Source of the DNA: VAZQ01 sp963817015 | Lineage (GTDB): Bacteria; Pseudomonadota; Alphaproteobacteria; Rhizobiales; Xanthobacteraceae | NCBI GenBank assembly: GCA_963817015.1 | Contig: CAWFMV010000016.1 | Location: 186,001-250,000 of the forward strand | Direction of reading: 5' to 3' | Length of the DNA: 64,000 bases | Part shown: piece by piece, positions 1 through 9,005 of the stretch | Position numbering within the stretch: position 1 is the stretch's first letter | How the letters are laid out: the number at the start of each line of letters is the position of its first letter | Notes under the pieces: model-generated | The model's input: only the letters and a program-made list of their open reading frames with translations | Databases searched by the model: none | Told to the model about the DNA's origin: nothing | Position numbers and translations under genes: made by a program

Positions 1-757
1 GAGCGCGACCACCAGATAGTTGTTGAGCCCGCCGCCGCAGAACGAGAGCAGGATGAAGAACACGAGGTTGAGCAGGATCGGCGGCGACGATCAGCAGCCG
101 CCAGCCGTCGCGCGGCGGCGTCGGCGTGTCTCGCTGCTTGCGCGTCTTGGCGGCGGACTCGGCGCTCCGGCTCGCGCTGCAGCAGGAGCACGACCGCGGC
201 CACCACGCCGAGCACGGCCGCGCCCGAGAAACGCGCCGCGCCAGCCCACGAGGCTCTGCAGGAACAGAGCAGCGTCGGCGGCGCCACCGCGTTGCCGAGC
301 ATGCCGGAGAAGGTGTGGAAGGAGAACACGCGTCCGGCGCGCTCGGGCGGCACGTGCTGCGACAGCAGCGCGTAGTCGGCCGGGTGATAGACCGTGTTGG
401 CAAGGCCCGCGACGCGCGAACATCGCGACGAACACCCAGAACGAGTTGACCAGCCCCGCGATCGCGATGGCGCCGGCGCCCAGCAGCAGGCCCGCGATGA
501 TGACGCATGCGCGCGCTCACGCGGTCGACCAGGAAGCCGGTCGGGGTCTGCAGCGCGGTCGAGACCACATTGAAGGCGGTGAGCGCGAGGCCAAGCTCGG
601 TATAGGTGACGCCATAGTCCTCGCGCACGAACAGGAACAGCGGCGCGAGCAGCATGATGTAGTAGTGGCTGACGAAATGCGCGAAGCAGACGCCGCCGAC
701 GAGCCGGCGCTCGCTGGCGCGCGTCGGCGGAAGCGGAAGCTCGACGGCCTGGGTCAT
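1..757 (-). CDS. MFS transporter, 3' part outside window, frameshifted
   Basis: Major facilitator superfamily permease of the inner membrane, reading leftward and leaving the window. The ATG at 755-757 opens MTQAVELPLPPTRASERR, followed by a first helix (FAHFVSHYYIMLLAPLF) and the loop AFNVVSTALQTPTGFLVDR, typical of MFS helices 1-2. Beyond about position 530 the frame is lost and recovered repeatedly, so only pieces of the later helices are readable; I take these as single-base errors. It starts 13 nt after the stop of the molybdenum dehydrogenase gene on the same strand, so the two may be cotranscribed. The substrate cannot be inferred. Confidence 0.6.
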   Translation of the reverse strand, partial: MTQAVELPLPPTRASERRLVGGVCFAHFVSHYYIMLLAPLFLFVREDYGVTYTELGLALTAFNVVSTALQTPTGFLVDRVSARMRHHRGPAAGRRRHRDRGAGQLVLGVRRDVRASRALPTRSITRPTTRCCRSTCRPSAPDACSPSTPSPACSATRWRRRRCSVPAEPRGLARRVSRARPCSAWWPRSCSCCSASRSAESAAKTRKQRDTPTPPRDGWRLLIVAADPAQPRVLHPALVLRRRAQQLSGGRA

Positions 758-770
758 GCTCGCCAGTGTC

Positions 771-3150
771 CTAGTGTGCGCTCAGTCCGCGTTGCGCGTT
801 CGCGGCGCGGATCGCCTGCCAGACGCGATGCGGGGTCGCCGGCATGTCGATATGGCGGATGCCGTATTCCGACAGCGCGTCGACGACCGCATTCATGATC
901 GAGGTGAGCGAGCCGGCGCAGCCGGCTTCGCCGCAGCCCTTGACGCCGAGCGGATTGGTCGTGGCCGGCACCCGTGGTTGGCGATCGAGAAGCTCGGCGC
1001 GTCGCTCGCGCGCGGCATCGCGTAGTCCATGTAGGAGCCGGTGAGCAGCTGGCCGTCGGAGTCGTAGACGGTCATCTCCATCAGCGCCTGGCCGATGCCC
1101 TGCACCACGCCGCCGTGCAGCTGGCCCTCGACGATCATCGGATTGATCGACGGTGCCGAAGTCGTTGACGCAGGAGTACTTCACCACCTCGATCACGCCG
1201 GTCTCGGGATCGACCTCGACCTCGCAGACATGGCAGCCGTTGGGAAAGGTCGAGGCGCCCGGTCCGTCGCTCACGTGCTGCACGTCGAGCGAGGCCGGCA
1301 CGCCTTCCGGCAGGTTGATGCCCGCGCGCAGCTTCTGCGGCCAGCTCCATGATGCCGATCGCGCGGTCGGTGCCGGCGATGACGAAGCGGCCGTCCGCGA
1401 ACTCGATGTCGGCGGCGGCCGCTTCGAGCACGTGCGAGGCGATCTGCTTGCCCTGCTCGATCACCTTGGCGGCCGCTTCGACCAGCGCGGTGCCGGTGTG
1501 CATGAGCGATCTTCGAGCCGCCCGAGCCGCCGCCCGATGATCAGCCGGTCGCTGTCGCCCTGGACCAGGCGGATCTTGTCGAACGGGACGCCGAGCTTCT
1601 CGCGCAGCACCTGCGCGAACGGCGTGGCGTGGCCCATGCCGAAATCGAGCGTGCCGGTGAGGATCGTGACGCTGCCGTCGGCCTCGAACACGATGCCGCC
1701 CAGCTCCTTCGAGGGCGGCGCGGTGACTTCGAGGTAGCTGCCGATGCCGAGCCCGCGCAGCTTGCCGCTCTTGCGGCTCTCGCGCTTGCGCTTGGCGAAG
1801 CCCTTGACGTCGGCGGCACTCGAGCGCCTGCTTCAGCACGGTGGCGAAGTCGCCGCTGTCATAGGTGCTGCCGGAGCGCGGTCTTGAACGGCAGCTCGCG
1901 CGGCTGGATGTGGTTGCGCCGGCGCAGCTCGAGCCGGTCGATCTCCATCTCGGCGGCGGCGGTGTCGATCAGCCGCTCCATGTAGTAGTTGCCCTCCGGC
2001 CGGCCGGCGCCGCGATAGGCCGAGACATGCGTGGTGTTGGTGAACACGCACTTGGTCGAGACCTCGATCAGCGGCGTGCGGTAGACGCTCTGCACGTTCT
2101 TGACGGCGTTCAGGGTCGAGGGCATCGGCCCGACATTGGCGAGGAAGGCGCCCATATTGCCGAAGCTCGTGAGCCGCACCGCGAGGAAGCTGCCGTCGGC
2201 ATCGAGCGCGAGCTCGGCGGTCACGCGATGGTCGCGGCCGTGGCTGTCGGAGACGAAGCTCGACGGAGCGCTCGTCGGTCCACTTCACCGGGCGGCCGAG
2301 CGCGCGCGCCGCGTGCAGGACGCAGACATATTCGGGATAGACGCGCCGCCTTCATGCCGAACGAGCCGCCGACATTGCCGGTGATGACGCGCACCTGCTT
2401 GGGCTCGACGTTGAGCACCTGGGCGATGTTGCCCTTCATGCCGAACACGCCCTGCGAGCAGGTGTGGAGCGTGAAGCGGCCGTTCTCGAAGCTGCGCGAG
2501 CGCGGCGCGCGGCTCCATCGCGTTGACCACGACGCGGCTGTTGACGAGCTTGAGCTGCGTGACATGCGCGGCCTTGGCGAAGGCGGCTTCGACCTTGTCG
2601 CTGTCGCCGTAGTGATAGTCGAGCGCGACGTTGTCGGGCGCCTCGTCGTAGAGCGCGGCGCGCCCGGCTGCACCGCTTCCTCGGGATCGGTGACGGCCGG
2701 CAGCGGCTCGATGTCGAGCTCGACCGCTTCGGCGGCGTCCTTGGCCTGCAGCAGCGTCTCGGCGACCACGAACGCGACCGGGTCGCCGACGATAGCGCAC
2801 CTTGTCGGTCGGCAAGCGCGTGGCGCGGCGGCTTCTTCATCTCGCTGCCGTCGCGGTTCTTGAACGGCACGATGCACTTGAGCGTGCCGTAGCCGGCCGC
2901 AGGTCGGCGCCGGTATAGACGCCGAGCACGCCCTTCATCTTGCGGGCCGCGTCGGTGTCGATGCCGCGGATGATGCCGTGGGCATGGCGGCTGCGCACGA
3001 TCACCGCGTAGGCCTGGCCGGGCGACGCTGACGTCGTCGGTGAAGCGGCCTTCGCCGCGCACCAGCATCGGGTCCTCGCTGCGCAGCACCGGCTGGCCGA
3101 TGCCGAACTTGGTGAGCCGACCAGCTGTTCGGGTCGTTCTGCAAATTCAT
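771..3150 (-). CDS. CoxL-like molybdopterin dehydrogenase large subunit (form II), frameshifted
   Basis: Large, molybdopterin-cytosine-dinucleotide-binding subunit of the xanthine dehydrogenase / aerobic CO dehydrogenase family. Start ATG is at 3150 (MNLQNDPNSW), and about 793 codons is normal for the family. Readable parts, joined across at least five single-base shifts, are the N-terminal domain (MLVRGEGRFTDDV, VRSRHAHGIIRGIDTDAA), GNVGGSFGMK near residue 250, AYRGAGR near residue 375, and VKGCGEAG near residue 738. AYRGAGR is the signature of form II (putative) CoxL proteins; true form I CO dehydrogenases carry AYXCSFR. An aldehyde, purine or other heterocycle is therefore a likelier substrate than CO. 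The FAD and iron-sulfur subunit genes are not in the window. Both halves of every break are conserved, which argues for sequence error and not decay. Confidence 0.75.
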
Positions 3151-3434
3151 CGGCGTTCTCCGGCCGAAAGGACGCTCGTGCACGGGCTGCCACTGCCTGC
3201 CCACACGCTCCCGTAATATCGGCCTGTGTATCGGATGAGCAGTGAAGCGCAGGGTCGCCCTGAAATAGAGGACGAAGCCCGGTTCGACAAGGACTTATGC
3301 CCGAGCTATGCAGCCAGCGTGCATCTGTTGCGCGAGGCCTGCGGCGCTGTTACACTCAGCTCGACTATCGGATTTGGACATCGCCGCGCCGTCGAGCGCG
3401 GAGGCTCTGGTCGCGGCAGGAAGGCATCTGATGA

Positions 3435-4570
3435 ATGACGAGGCCCGGCGATACCGGGGACCTCGATCCTGCGCGTGACCGGGGCCCGCGGCGGCGGACT
3501 CCGTGGGGTCGGCGATCGCCTTATGGCCATCCGCGCCAGCGATGGGCGCCAGTCGATGGCGGCCGGCCGTCGACCGCGACCTATGCGGCGCTCGATCTCG
3601 GCACCAACAATTGCCGGCTCCTGGTCGCGCGCCCGACCGGCGACGGCTTTCGGGTCATCGACGCGTTCTCCCGCATCATCCGGCTGGGCGAGGGCATCTC
3701 GGCCTCCGGCCGCATCAGCGAGCGCGGCGATCGTGCGCGCGGTCGAGGCGCTCGCGCATCTGCCGCGACAAGATGAAGAACCGCGGCGTCACCCGCGCGC
3801 GCCTGATCGCGACCGAGGCCTGCCGCGCGGCCGCAAACGGCGCCGAATTCCGCGCCCGCATCGCGGAGGAGGTCGGGCTCGAGCTCGAGATCATCGACCG
3901 CGAGACCGAGGCCGAGCTTGCCGCCACCGGCTGCACGCCGCTGATCGACCCCGACGCCGATGGCGTGATCCTGTTCGACATCGGCGGCGGCTCCTCCGAA
4001 CTGGTGCGGCTCGGCCGCTCGGTGCCGGTGCGCGGCGGTCCGCCGCTGCCGGAGATCGAGGCCTGGATCTCGATCCCGATCGGCGTGGTGACGCTCGCCG
4101 AGCGCCACGGCGGCCACGCGGTCACGCGCGAGATCTACGAGGCGATGATTGCGGAGGTGGCGGTGCACGTCGATCGCTTCGTCGCCGAGCATGGCCGCCC
4201 CGAGATCGATCGCGTGCACATGCTCGGCACCTCCGGCACGGTGACCACCATCGCGGGCGTGTATCTCGATCTCAAGCGCTACGACCGCCGCCGCGTCGAC
4301 GGCTGCTGGATGACCGATGTCGAGGTGACCGCCGTGATCGAGCGGCTGCTCGACTCGAGCTACGAGGATCGCGTCGCCAACGCCTGCATCGGCGCCGAGC
4401 GCGCCGATCTCGTGCTCGCCGGCTGCGCCATCCTCGACGCCATCCGCCGCGCCTTCCCGTGCCGGCGGCTGCGCGTCGCCGATCGCGGGCTGCGCGAGGG
4501 CATGCTGGTGCAGATGATGCGCGAGGATGGCGTCTGGGAGCGCGGTCTCGACGGCGACGGCGCGCGATGA
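3435..4570 (+). CDS. Ppx/GppA family exopolyphosphatase, two frameshifts
   Basis: Phosphatase of the Ppx/GppA (ASKHA ATPase-fold) family, which removes terminal phosphate from polyphosphate and/or pppGpp. The N-terminal phosphate-1 loop reads ALDLGTNNCRLLVA and the phosphate-2 motif reads FDIGGGSSELV; MLGTSGTVTTIAGVYL lies further on, all in family order. Length is about 378 codons, the short form without a C-terminal HD domain. The frame breaks twice between 3725 and 3772, each explained by one extra base, after which CRDKMKNRGVTRARLIATEA continues the alignment. The start is unsure: ATG 3435 keeps the frame, while ATG 3431 would need one more shift. A REP-like hairpin follows, then rlmE; ppx next to rlmE is a common arrangement in Hyphomicrobiales. 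Confidence 0.85.
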
Positions 4571-4638
4571 TCATGCATTGTCGCTCCAGCATTTTCTGGT
4601 CCCCGCGGTCTCCGTTGTCGCCCCGGCGCTCTCTGTCT

Positions 4639-4733
4639 GTCGTCCCCGCGAAGGCGGGGACCCATACGCCGTGTCCAATCTATTTTTCGATCTTGCCCCG
4701 ATCGTTATGGGTCCCCGCCTTCGCGCGGACGAC
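4639..4733. repeat. REP-like intergenic inverted repeat
   Basis: Two 28-nt arms, 4639-4666 and 4706-4733, are reverse complements with one mismatch and enclose a 39-nt loop. The arm core is CCCCGCGAAGGCGGGGACCC, itself a hairpin. Elements of this type are scattered between genes in Bradyrhizobium-like genomes. It lies between ppx and rlmE, both on the plus strand, and might act as a transcription attenuator or mRNA 3' protector; that role is inferred. Confidence 0.8.
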
Positions 4734-4778
4734 ATCGGATAGCTGATTGCCTCAGCATGGCTGCCGATGGTGTTGCCC

Positions 4779-5463
4779 ATGCCCTCTGATCGCAGCAAGC
4801 GCGATCTGAAGGTGCGGGTGAAAACCGGCAAGACCCGCTCGTTGTCGTCGAAGCTCTGGCTCGATCGCCAGCTCAACGATCCCTATGTAGCCGCGCCAAG
4901 CGCGAAGGCTATCGCTCGCGCGCCGCCTTCAAGCTGATCGAGATCGACGACAAGCACCACCTGCTCAAGCCGTGCCGCGCGTGTCGTCGATCTCGGCGCT
5001 GCGCCCGGCGGCTGGAGCCAGGTGGCGGCCAAGCGCGTCGGTGCTGCTGACGGCAAAGGCCGTGTGGTGGCGATCGATCTGCTCGAGATGGGCGCCATCC
5101 CGGGCGTCGAGTTCTTGCAACTCGACTTTCTCGATGCGGCGGCACCCGACCGGCTCAAGGCGCTGCTCGGCGGGCCGGCCGACGTGGTGCTCTCCGACAT
5201 GGCGCCGAACGCGACCGGCCATCGCAAGACCGACCATCTGCGCATCATGGCGCTCGCCGAAGCGGCCGCCGAATTCGCCTGCGAGGTGCTCGCGCCCGGT
5301 GGCGCGTTCCTCTGCAAGGTGCTGCAAGGCGGCACCGAGGCCGACGCTGCTGGCGCAGCTCAAGCGCGACTTCGCTGTGGTCAAGCACGTAAAGCCGGCG
5401 GCGAGCCGTGCCGATTCGGCCGAGCTCTATCTTCTGGCGACGGGCTTTCGCGGTCGCCGCTAG
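4779..5463 (+). CDS. rlmE: 23S rRNA (uridine-2'-O) methyltransferase RlmE/FtsJ, frameshifted
   Basis: Methylates the ribose of U2552 in 23S rRNA using S-adenosylmethionine. The N-terminus SKLWLDRQLNDPYV and YRSRAAFKLIEIDDKHHLL (catalytic Lys) precede the SAM motif DLGAAPGGWSQVA. VLSDMAPNATGHRKTD holds the catalytic Asp, FLCKVLQGG the second Lys and SRADSAELYLLATGF the Glu, so the K-D-K-E tetrad is complete. About 228 codons fits the family. Three single-base breaks (near 4890, 4975 and 5345) interrupt the frame; in the last the expected ADLLAQLKRDF is restored by dropping one G. Start is ATG 4779 (MPSDRSKRDLKVRV). Confidence 0.88.
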
Positions 5464-6220
5464 ACGCTGCTTTGGGTCCTGGGAATTTGCGAGCACGCCC
5501 GCCGGGGGCTGCGCAGAAGCAAGCTGCCAGGCAGCTTAGCGAAAGCGAAAATCCAGCAATCAGGCTTGCGGCCAATGTGGCGCTGAACGTTGAGCCGGTG
5601 TCGGCAGGTCGCTCAGACGCGATCTGCCCCTCCGCCACAGCCGTTTCCGGTTGCAGGAGCACGGCCTGCATGTACTGGCCGAGCCAACCAGCGCTATCGT
5701 CCTTGCGCGAGCACGCGAGGCAGTCAACGTCGCTGATACTTGCCAGAACGACACGGCCAGCCAGGGAGCTGACGGCCTGCTTGCCCGTGATATGTGCGCT
5801 GGTTGTGTTGGAGGCTGTCAGGGGCGGGCTTGCAGCAAGGCTCGCGAAAACACCGAAAAATATGCCGAGGGCCCAGACCAGGCAGCCTCGCGCCTTGTCA
5901 CGGCCATCCTTGGACGTTGACCAGTCGTGGCGCTGATTCCGTCCCGGTTGACTCCGCCCGACGAGAAATCCACCGGCGCCACAGCTTCCGACCTGAATGA
6001 GGACGATCAGAACGATCGCTGCGCCGACGGCCAATTTGAGTGGCAGATCTTGGGCGTCGTGGGCCTTCATCAGCAAGGCGATGCAGGGGCCCAGCGCGAG
6101 GAGCAACAATGCAGTCCCCATCGTGCAGATGGCGGCAGGAAGGACCGTCGCGCATAGCAATGTGCGTGCAGACCCCGAGATTTGTCTCTGGGCCAACTGG
6201 CTCTTCGGTAGGATGATCAT
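5381..6220 (-). CDS. Hypothetical membrane protein
   Basis: Not recognised. The frame is supported by a good ribosome site (GGAGGG, 8 nt before the ATG at 6218-6220) and by hydrophobic segments at about residues 31-52 (MGTALLLLALGPCIALLM), 62-85 (AVGAAIVLIVLIQVGSC), 114-133 (LVWALGIFFGVFASLAAS) and 228-247 (IAGFSLSLSCLAACFCAA). The loop between the third and fourth holds a CLAC pair. The last 30 or so residues run antisense over the 3' end of rlmE and are rich in Arg, Pro and Ser, so the true C-terminus may lie earlier. It is codirectional with the Rrf2 gene upstream, about 200 nt away. A small multipass protein of unknown role is the safest reading. Confidence 0.45.
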   Translation of the reverse strand: MIILPKSQLAQRQISGSARTLLCATVLPAAICTMGTALLLLALGPCIALLMKAHDAQDLPLKLAVGAAIVLIVLIQVGSCGAGGFLVGRSQPGRNQRHDWSTSKDGRDKARGCLVWALGIFFGVFASLAASPPLTASNTTSAHITGKQAVSSLAGRVVLASISDVDCLACSRKDDSAGWLGQYMQAVLLQPETAVAEGQIASERPADTGSTFSATLAASLIAGFSLSLSCLAACFCAAPGGRARKFPGPKAASSGDRESPSPEDRARPNRHGSPPALRA

Positions 6221-6421
6221 TGGCGCCCTCCGACATCTCAGGATTTCAACTGAAAGTGTCGAGCGATCAATGCGGCTCTGGGCAGAGCGTTCCTATGGAA
6301 AAAGCAAATAAAACTCTCAACTCTTACAACGAAGGCGACCGCATATGATTCGCGGCTCAGCCCTTGCAGTCGCATCGCCTCTCATGCGGTCGGGGCGCTT
6401 CAGGTTGATTCCGTTTCATCT

Positions 6422-6871
6422 CTAGGCAGAGTCGGGCTCGACCGGGTTGATCGCGGCCGCGGCTTTGCGCTCGGCCCAGCGGACCAGGTCTTCCACGGTG
6501 ATCCGCTGGAGCGCTGCCGCAAACGTCTGCTCGGCTCGCGCCAAAGCGGGTTCTACAATCGCGACCACGAGCGCTGAAGAATGGACGCTCGAAGGATCGG
6601 AGGACTCTTCAGACGCTTTGCTTGCACGCAGGATGTCATAAATGCTGATGCGATGGCGTTCGCGCCCAAGCATGTATCCGCCAATGGCGCCGCGCGTCGC
6701 TTTCAAAATGCCGGCGCGAACAAAGCCATGCAGTATTGGCTCAAGATAACGTGATCCCAAACGAAGCCGCCGAGCCAGTGCCCGCGCAGACAGGGGACCG
6801 TGTTCCTGGTGAAGTGCAATCTCGAGGACAGCAGCAACAGTCAACGCACTCTTCTGAGAAAGAAGCGGCAT
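6422..6871 (-). CDS. Rrf2 family transcriptional regulator
   Basis: Rrf2-type winged-helix DNA-binding protein of about 149 residues. The sequence LSQKSALTVAAVLEIALHQ begins helix 1; GPLSARALARRLRLGSRYLE and LHGFVRAGILKATRG match the helix-turn-helix and wing; YMLGRERHRISIYDILRAS is the conserved turn after the wing. IscR, NsrR and RirA keep three cysteines for an iron-sulfur cluster near residues 90-110, but this protein has none there, so redox or iron sensing through a cluster is unlikely. I use the ATG at 6871; a GTG four codons earlier (6883) is possible. The target is unknown; the membrane-protein gene downstream on the same strand is a candidate. Confidence 0.85.
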   Translation of the reverse strand: MPLLSQKSALTVAAVLEIALHQEHGPLSARALARRLRLGSRYLEPILHGFVRAGILKATRGAIGGYMLGRERHRISIYDILRASKASEESSDPSSVHSSALVVAIVEPALARAEQTFAAALQRITVEDLVRWAERKAAAAINPVEPDSA

Positions 6872-7052
6872 GCCCCGATTCACGACAACAAGTCAGTCCA
6901 ACAACGATGATGATGATGAACATAACCGCAAAGAATCGCGTTGACGCCTTTTGCCAGCGCTCGCCAGCGTTTTTTCTGTGAGTTCCATGCTGGAATTTTT
7001 CTAGATCACGCGTCGCTGTGAAAGCGGCGCTGTCGCGCCGTTCAATCAAGGA

Positions 7053-7094
7053 GAGCGGGGCGCCTTCTGTGTTGCCACCGAAGGCGACCCGCTC
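7053..7094 (-). terminator. Strong hairpin after DUF1328 gene
   Basis: GAGCGGG and GCCTTC on the left pair with GAAGGC and CCCGCTC on the right, separated by small internal loops and a 12-nt loop. It lies about 27 nt beyond the stop of the small DUF1328 gene. There is no clear run of T, so it may only protect the 3' end of the mRNA. Confidence 0.4.
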
Positions 7095-7120
7095 CTGCAT
7101 AAAGAGAGAGGCGAACGAGC

Positions 7121-7300
7121 TTACGGAACCGTGGTGGTTCGCCCTCGGATCAGTCCGACCACCACAGAGATCACCAGCAGGATGATCGCGACATAGAAGA
7201 TGAGCTGCGCGATCTCTACCGCGAAGCCGGCGATCCCACCAAAGCCGAGGACGGCGGCTATCAGCGCGACGATCAAGAAGGTTAAGGCCCAGCCAAACAT
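7121..7300 (-). CDS. DUF1328 (YtjA) family small membrane protein
   Basis: Intact 59-residue gene. Translation begins MFGWALTFLIVALIAAVLGF and ends LIRGRTTTVP, with two membrane helices (residues about 4-23 and 31-50) and a glycine-rich turn GGIAGFA between them, the standard form of YtjA/DUF1328 proteins. An AGGAG-like site (GAGGAGAAC) precedes the ATG at 7298-7300. Members occur widely in Hyphomicrobiales, often near stress genes; no biochemical role is established. It stands alone, divergent from the secreted hydrolase at 7554. Confidence 0.9.
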   Translation of the reverse strand: MFGWALTFLIVALIAAVLGFGGIAGFAVEIAQLIFYVAIILLVISVVVGLIRGRTTTVP

Positions 7301-7553
7301 GATTTCGTTCTCCTCGATAGTTGATGCCCGGAGAACGTCGATCGTGTTCTAAAGTTCCACGGATTAGGGCCTCCAAAATCTTGTCCCAGAGCCTGTTCCA
7401 AGGACTCGTTCCAAGGGCTTGCCAATCCTGACAATGCCTGCCCAAAAACCAGCCACAGGTAATGTAAAAAAGCGGTTGTGCGACCCCCCTTGCCGCAGCC
7501 GTGCCGCCGACGCATCCTTGCGGCATTGAATGTTTGCCTGATGGGAGGATGTG

Positions 7554-8918
7554 ATGCGATCCACATTGCGAGCGGAAAGGTGGGCCGGAATTTGGCTGGT
7601 CATGGCGTCGGCCATGAGCGGTTCGGCCCTTGCGCAGGGGAGTGCGCCGGCCTCCGACACCACCGAGTGCCCCAAGGAGGTGGCTGCGATCGCGACCTGC
7701 TATTCCGCCAAGCATCCGAGCGGCGCCTATCTGCTCGCCGCCATCCCCAACTCCTGGAACGGTGATCTGGTGGTGTTCGCGCATGGCGGCCCGTCGGTTG
7801 TCCCGCCGACGGCAAACACCAGCAAGTCCGATCTTGCCAAATACTCGTTCGCGGTCGAGCGCGGCTTCGGCTGGGTGGCCTCGAGCTTTCGGCGCGAAGG
7901 CTACGGCGTGCAGATGGCGGTCGAGGACACCGAGCATGCGCGCCAGTTCTTCGTCGAGCGGATCCGGCAGCCGCGCCGCACCATTCTGCATGGCGCCTCT
8001 TATGGCGGGCTCGTCGGCTCCAAGCTGGTGGAGAAGCAGTTCAAGAAGGCGGATGGCAGCAATGCCTTTGATGGTGCTCTCTTCAACAGCGGGTTCGTCA
8101 TCGGAGCGGCGCGCGGCCACGACTTCCGGCTCGATCTCCGCGTGGTCTATCAGTACTACTGCAAGAACCTGCCGCGGCCCGACGAGCCGCAATATCCACT
8201 CTGGAACGGCCTGCCGGCTGGCGCCAAGGCGACGCTCAAGGACATCGAGGCGCTGATCGATGAATGCACCGGCTTCACCAAACCCATGGATGCGCGCAGC
8301 CCGCAGCAGAAGCAGAACCTCGCGAACATCCTTGGCGTCATGCGCTTCCCTGAATCCCTCCTGCTGCGGCACATGCAGTCGGGGACGTTCCTGTTCCGTG
8401 AGATCGTCGAGCGCACGACCGGCGGCCGCAACCCGTTCTCCAATGCCGACGTGATCTATAAGGGCTCGAGCGATGACGCGGCCCTCAATCGCGATGTGGC
8501 GCGCTACAGCGCCGACCCGGCGGCGATCGCGGCGCTCAAGGCCGATGGCGAGCCGACCGGCGCTTTTTCAGTTCCGGTGATCTCGCTCCATTCGATCAAC
8601 GATCCGCAGGTCGTGGTCGAGGTGCAGTCGGCCTATCGCGGTGCGGTGCAGGCCGCCGGCAACAGCGACCGGCTGGTGCAGGCCTATACCGATGAGCGCG
8701 CCCATACAGCGCAGAGCGGGCCGGAGCTTGCGGCCGGCCTAGACGCACTGATGCAATGGATCGAGCAGGGGACGAAGCCGTCGCCGCAGTCGATCGCTGC
8801 CTCATGTCAGCGGCTGCGTGTCACCAATGATGGACCGTGCCGCTATCATCCGGAGTTTACTCCGAAGGCTTACGACACGCGCTATGCGCGCGGAGCGGCA
8901 GTTGCGGCCGCCAACTGA
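7554..8918 (+). CDS. Secreted alpha/beta hydrolase
   Basis: Exported enzyme of 454 residues with the alpha/beta-hydrolase fold. A signal peptide (AGIWLVMASAMSGSALAQG) suggests cleavage after ALA. LVVFAHGGPS gives the oxyanion-hole region and TILHGASYGGLVGSK gives the nucleophile elbow with Ser in GASYG. Late SVPVISLHSINDPQVV carries the likely catalytic Asp, and DERAHT near residue 383 the likely His. Several Cys pairs (TECPKEVAAIATCYS, CKNL, DECTG, CQRL, GPCR) fit a periplasmic protein with disulfides. Start: ATG 7554 has GGAGG five bases upstream; GTG 7551 is also in frame. Substrate unknown; an esterase or peptidase would fit. Confidence 0.8.
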   Translation: MRSTLRAERWAGIWLVMASAMSGSALAQGSAPASDTTECPKEVAAIATCYSAKHPSGAYLLAAIPNSWNGDLVVFAHGGPSVVPPTANTSKSDLAKYSFAVERGFGWVASSFRREGYGVQMAVEDTEHARQFFVERIRQPRRTILHGASYGGLVGSKLVEKQFKKADGSNAFDGALFNSGFVIGAARGHDFRLDLRVVYQYYCKNLPRPDEPQYPLWNGLPAGAKATLKDIEALIDECTGFTKPMDARSPQQKQNLANILGVMRFPESLLLRHMQSGTFLFREIVERTTGGRNPFSNADVIYKGSSDDAALNRDVARYSADPAAIAALKADGEPTGAFSVPVISLHSINDPQVVVEVQSAYRGAVQAAGNSDRLVQAYTDERAHTAQSGPELAAGLDALMQWIEQGTKPSPQSIAASCQRLRVTNDGPCRYHPEFTPKAYDTRYARGAAVAAAN

Positions 8919-9005
8919 GCGCTTTCTGATCACTCATGGACGCGGCAGATTTCCCGCGGGTGGGCGGGCCATAAGGATAGCGGATTAGGGACCGCGGTAA
9001 CGGGA

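Noticed and set aside
6336..6392. Inverted repeat CGACCGCAT / ATGCGGTCG between rrf2 and the membrane protein
   Set aside because: Nine-base arms with a 39-nt loop and no T run; too weak to call a terminator or operator.
6741..8372. Long minus-strand open frame of 543 codons
   Set aside because: It runs antisense to the clear hydrolase gene and across the DUF1328 gene in another frame, with no family-like sequence; a product of high GC content.
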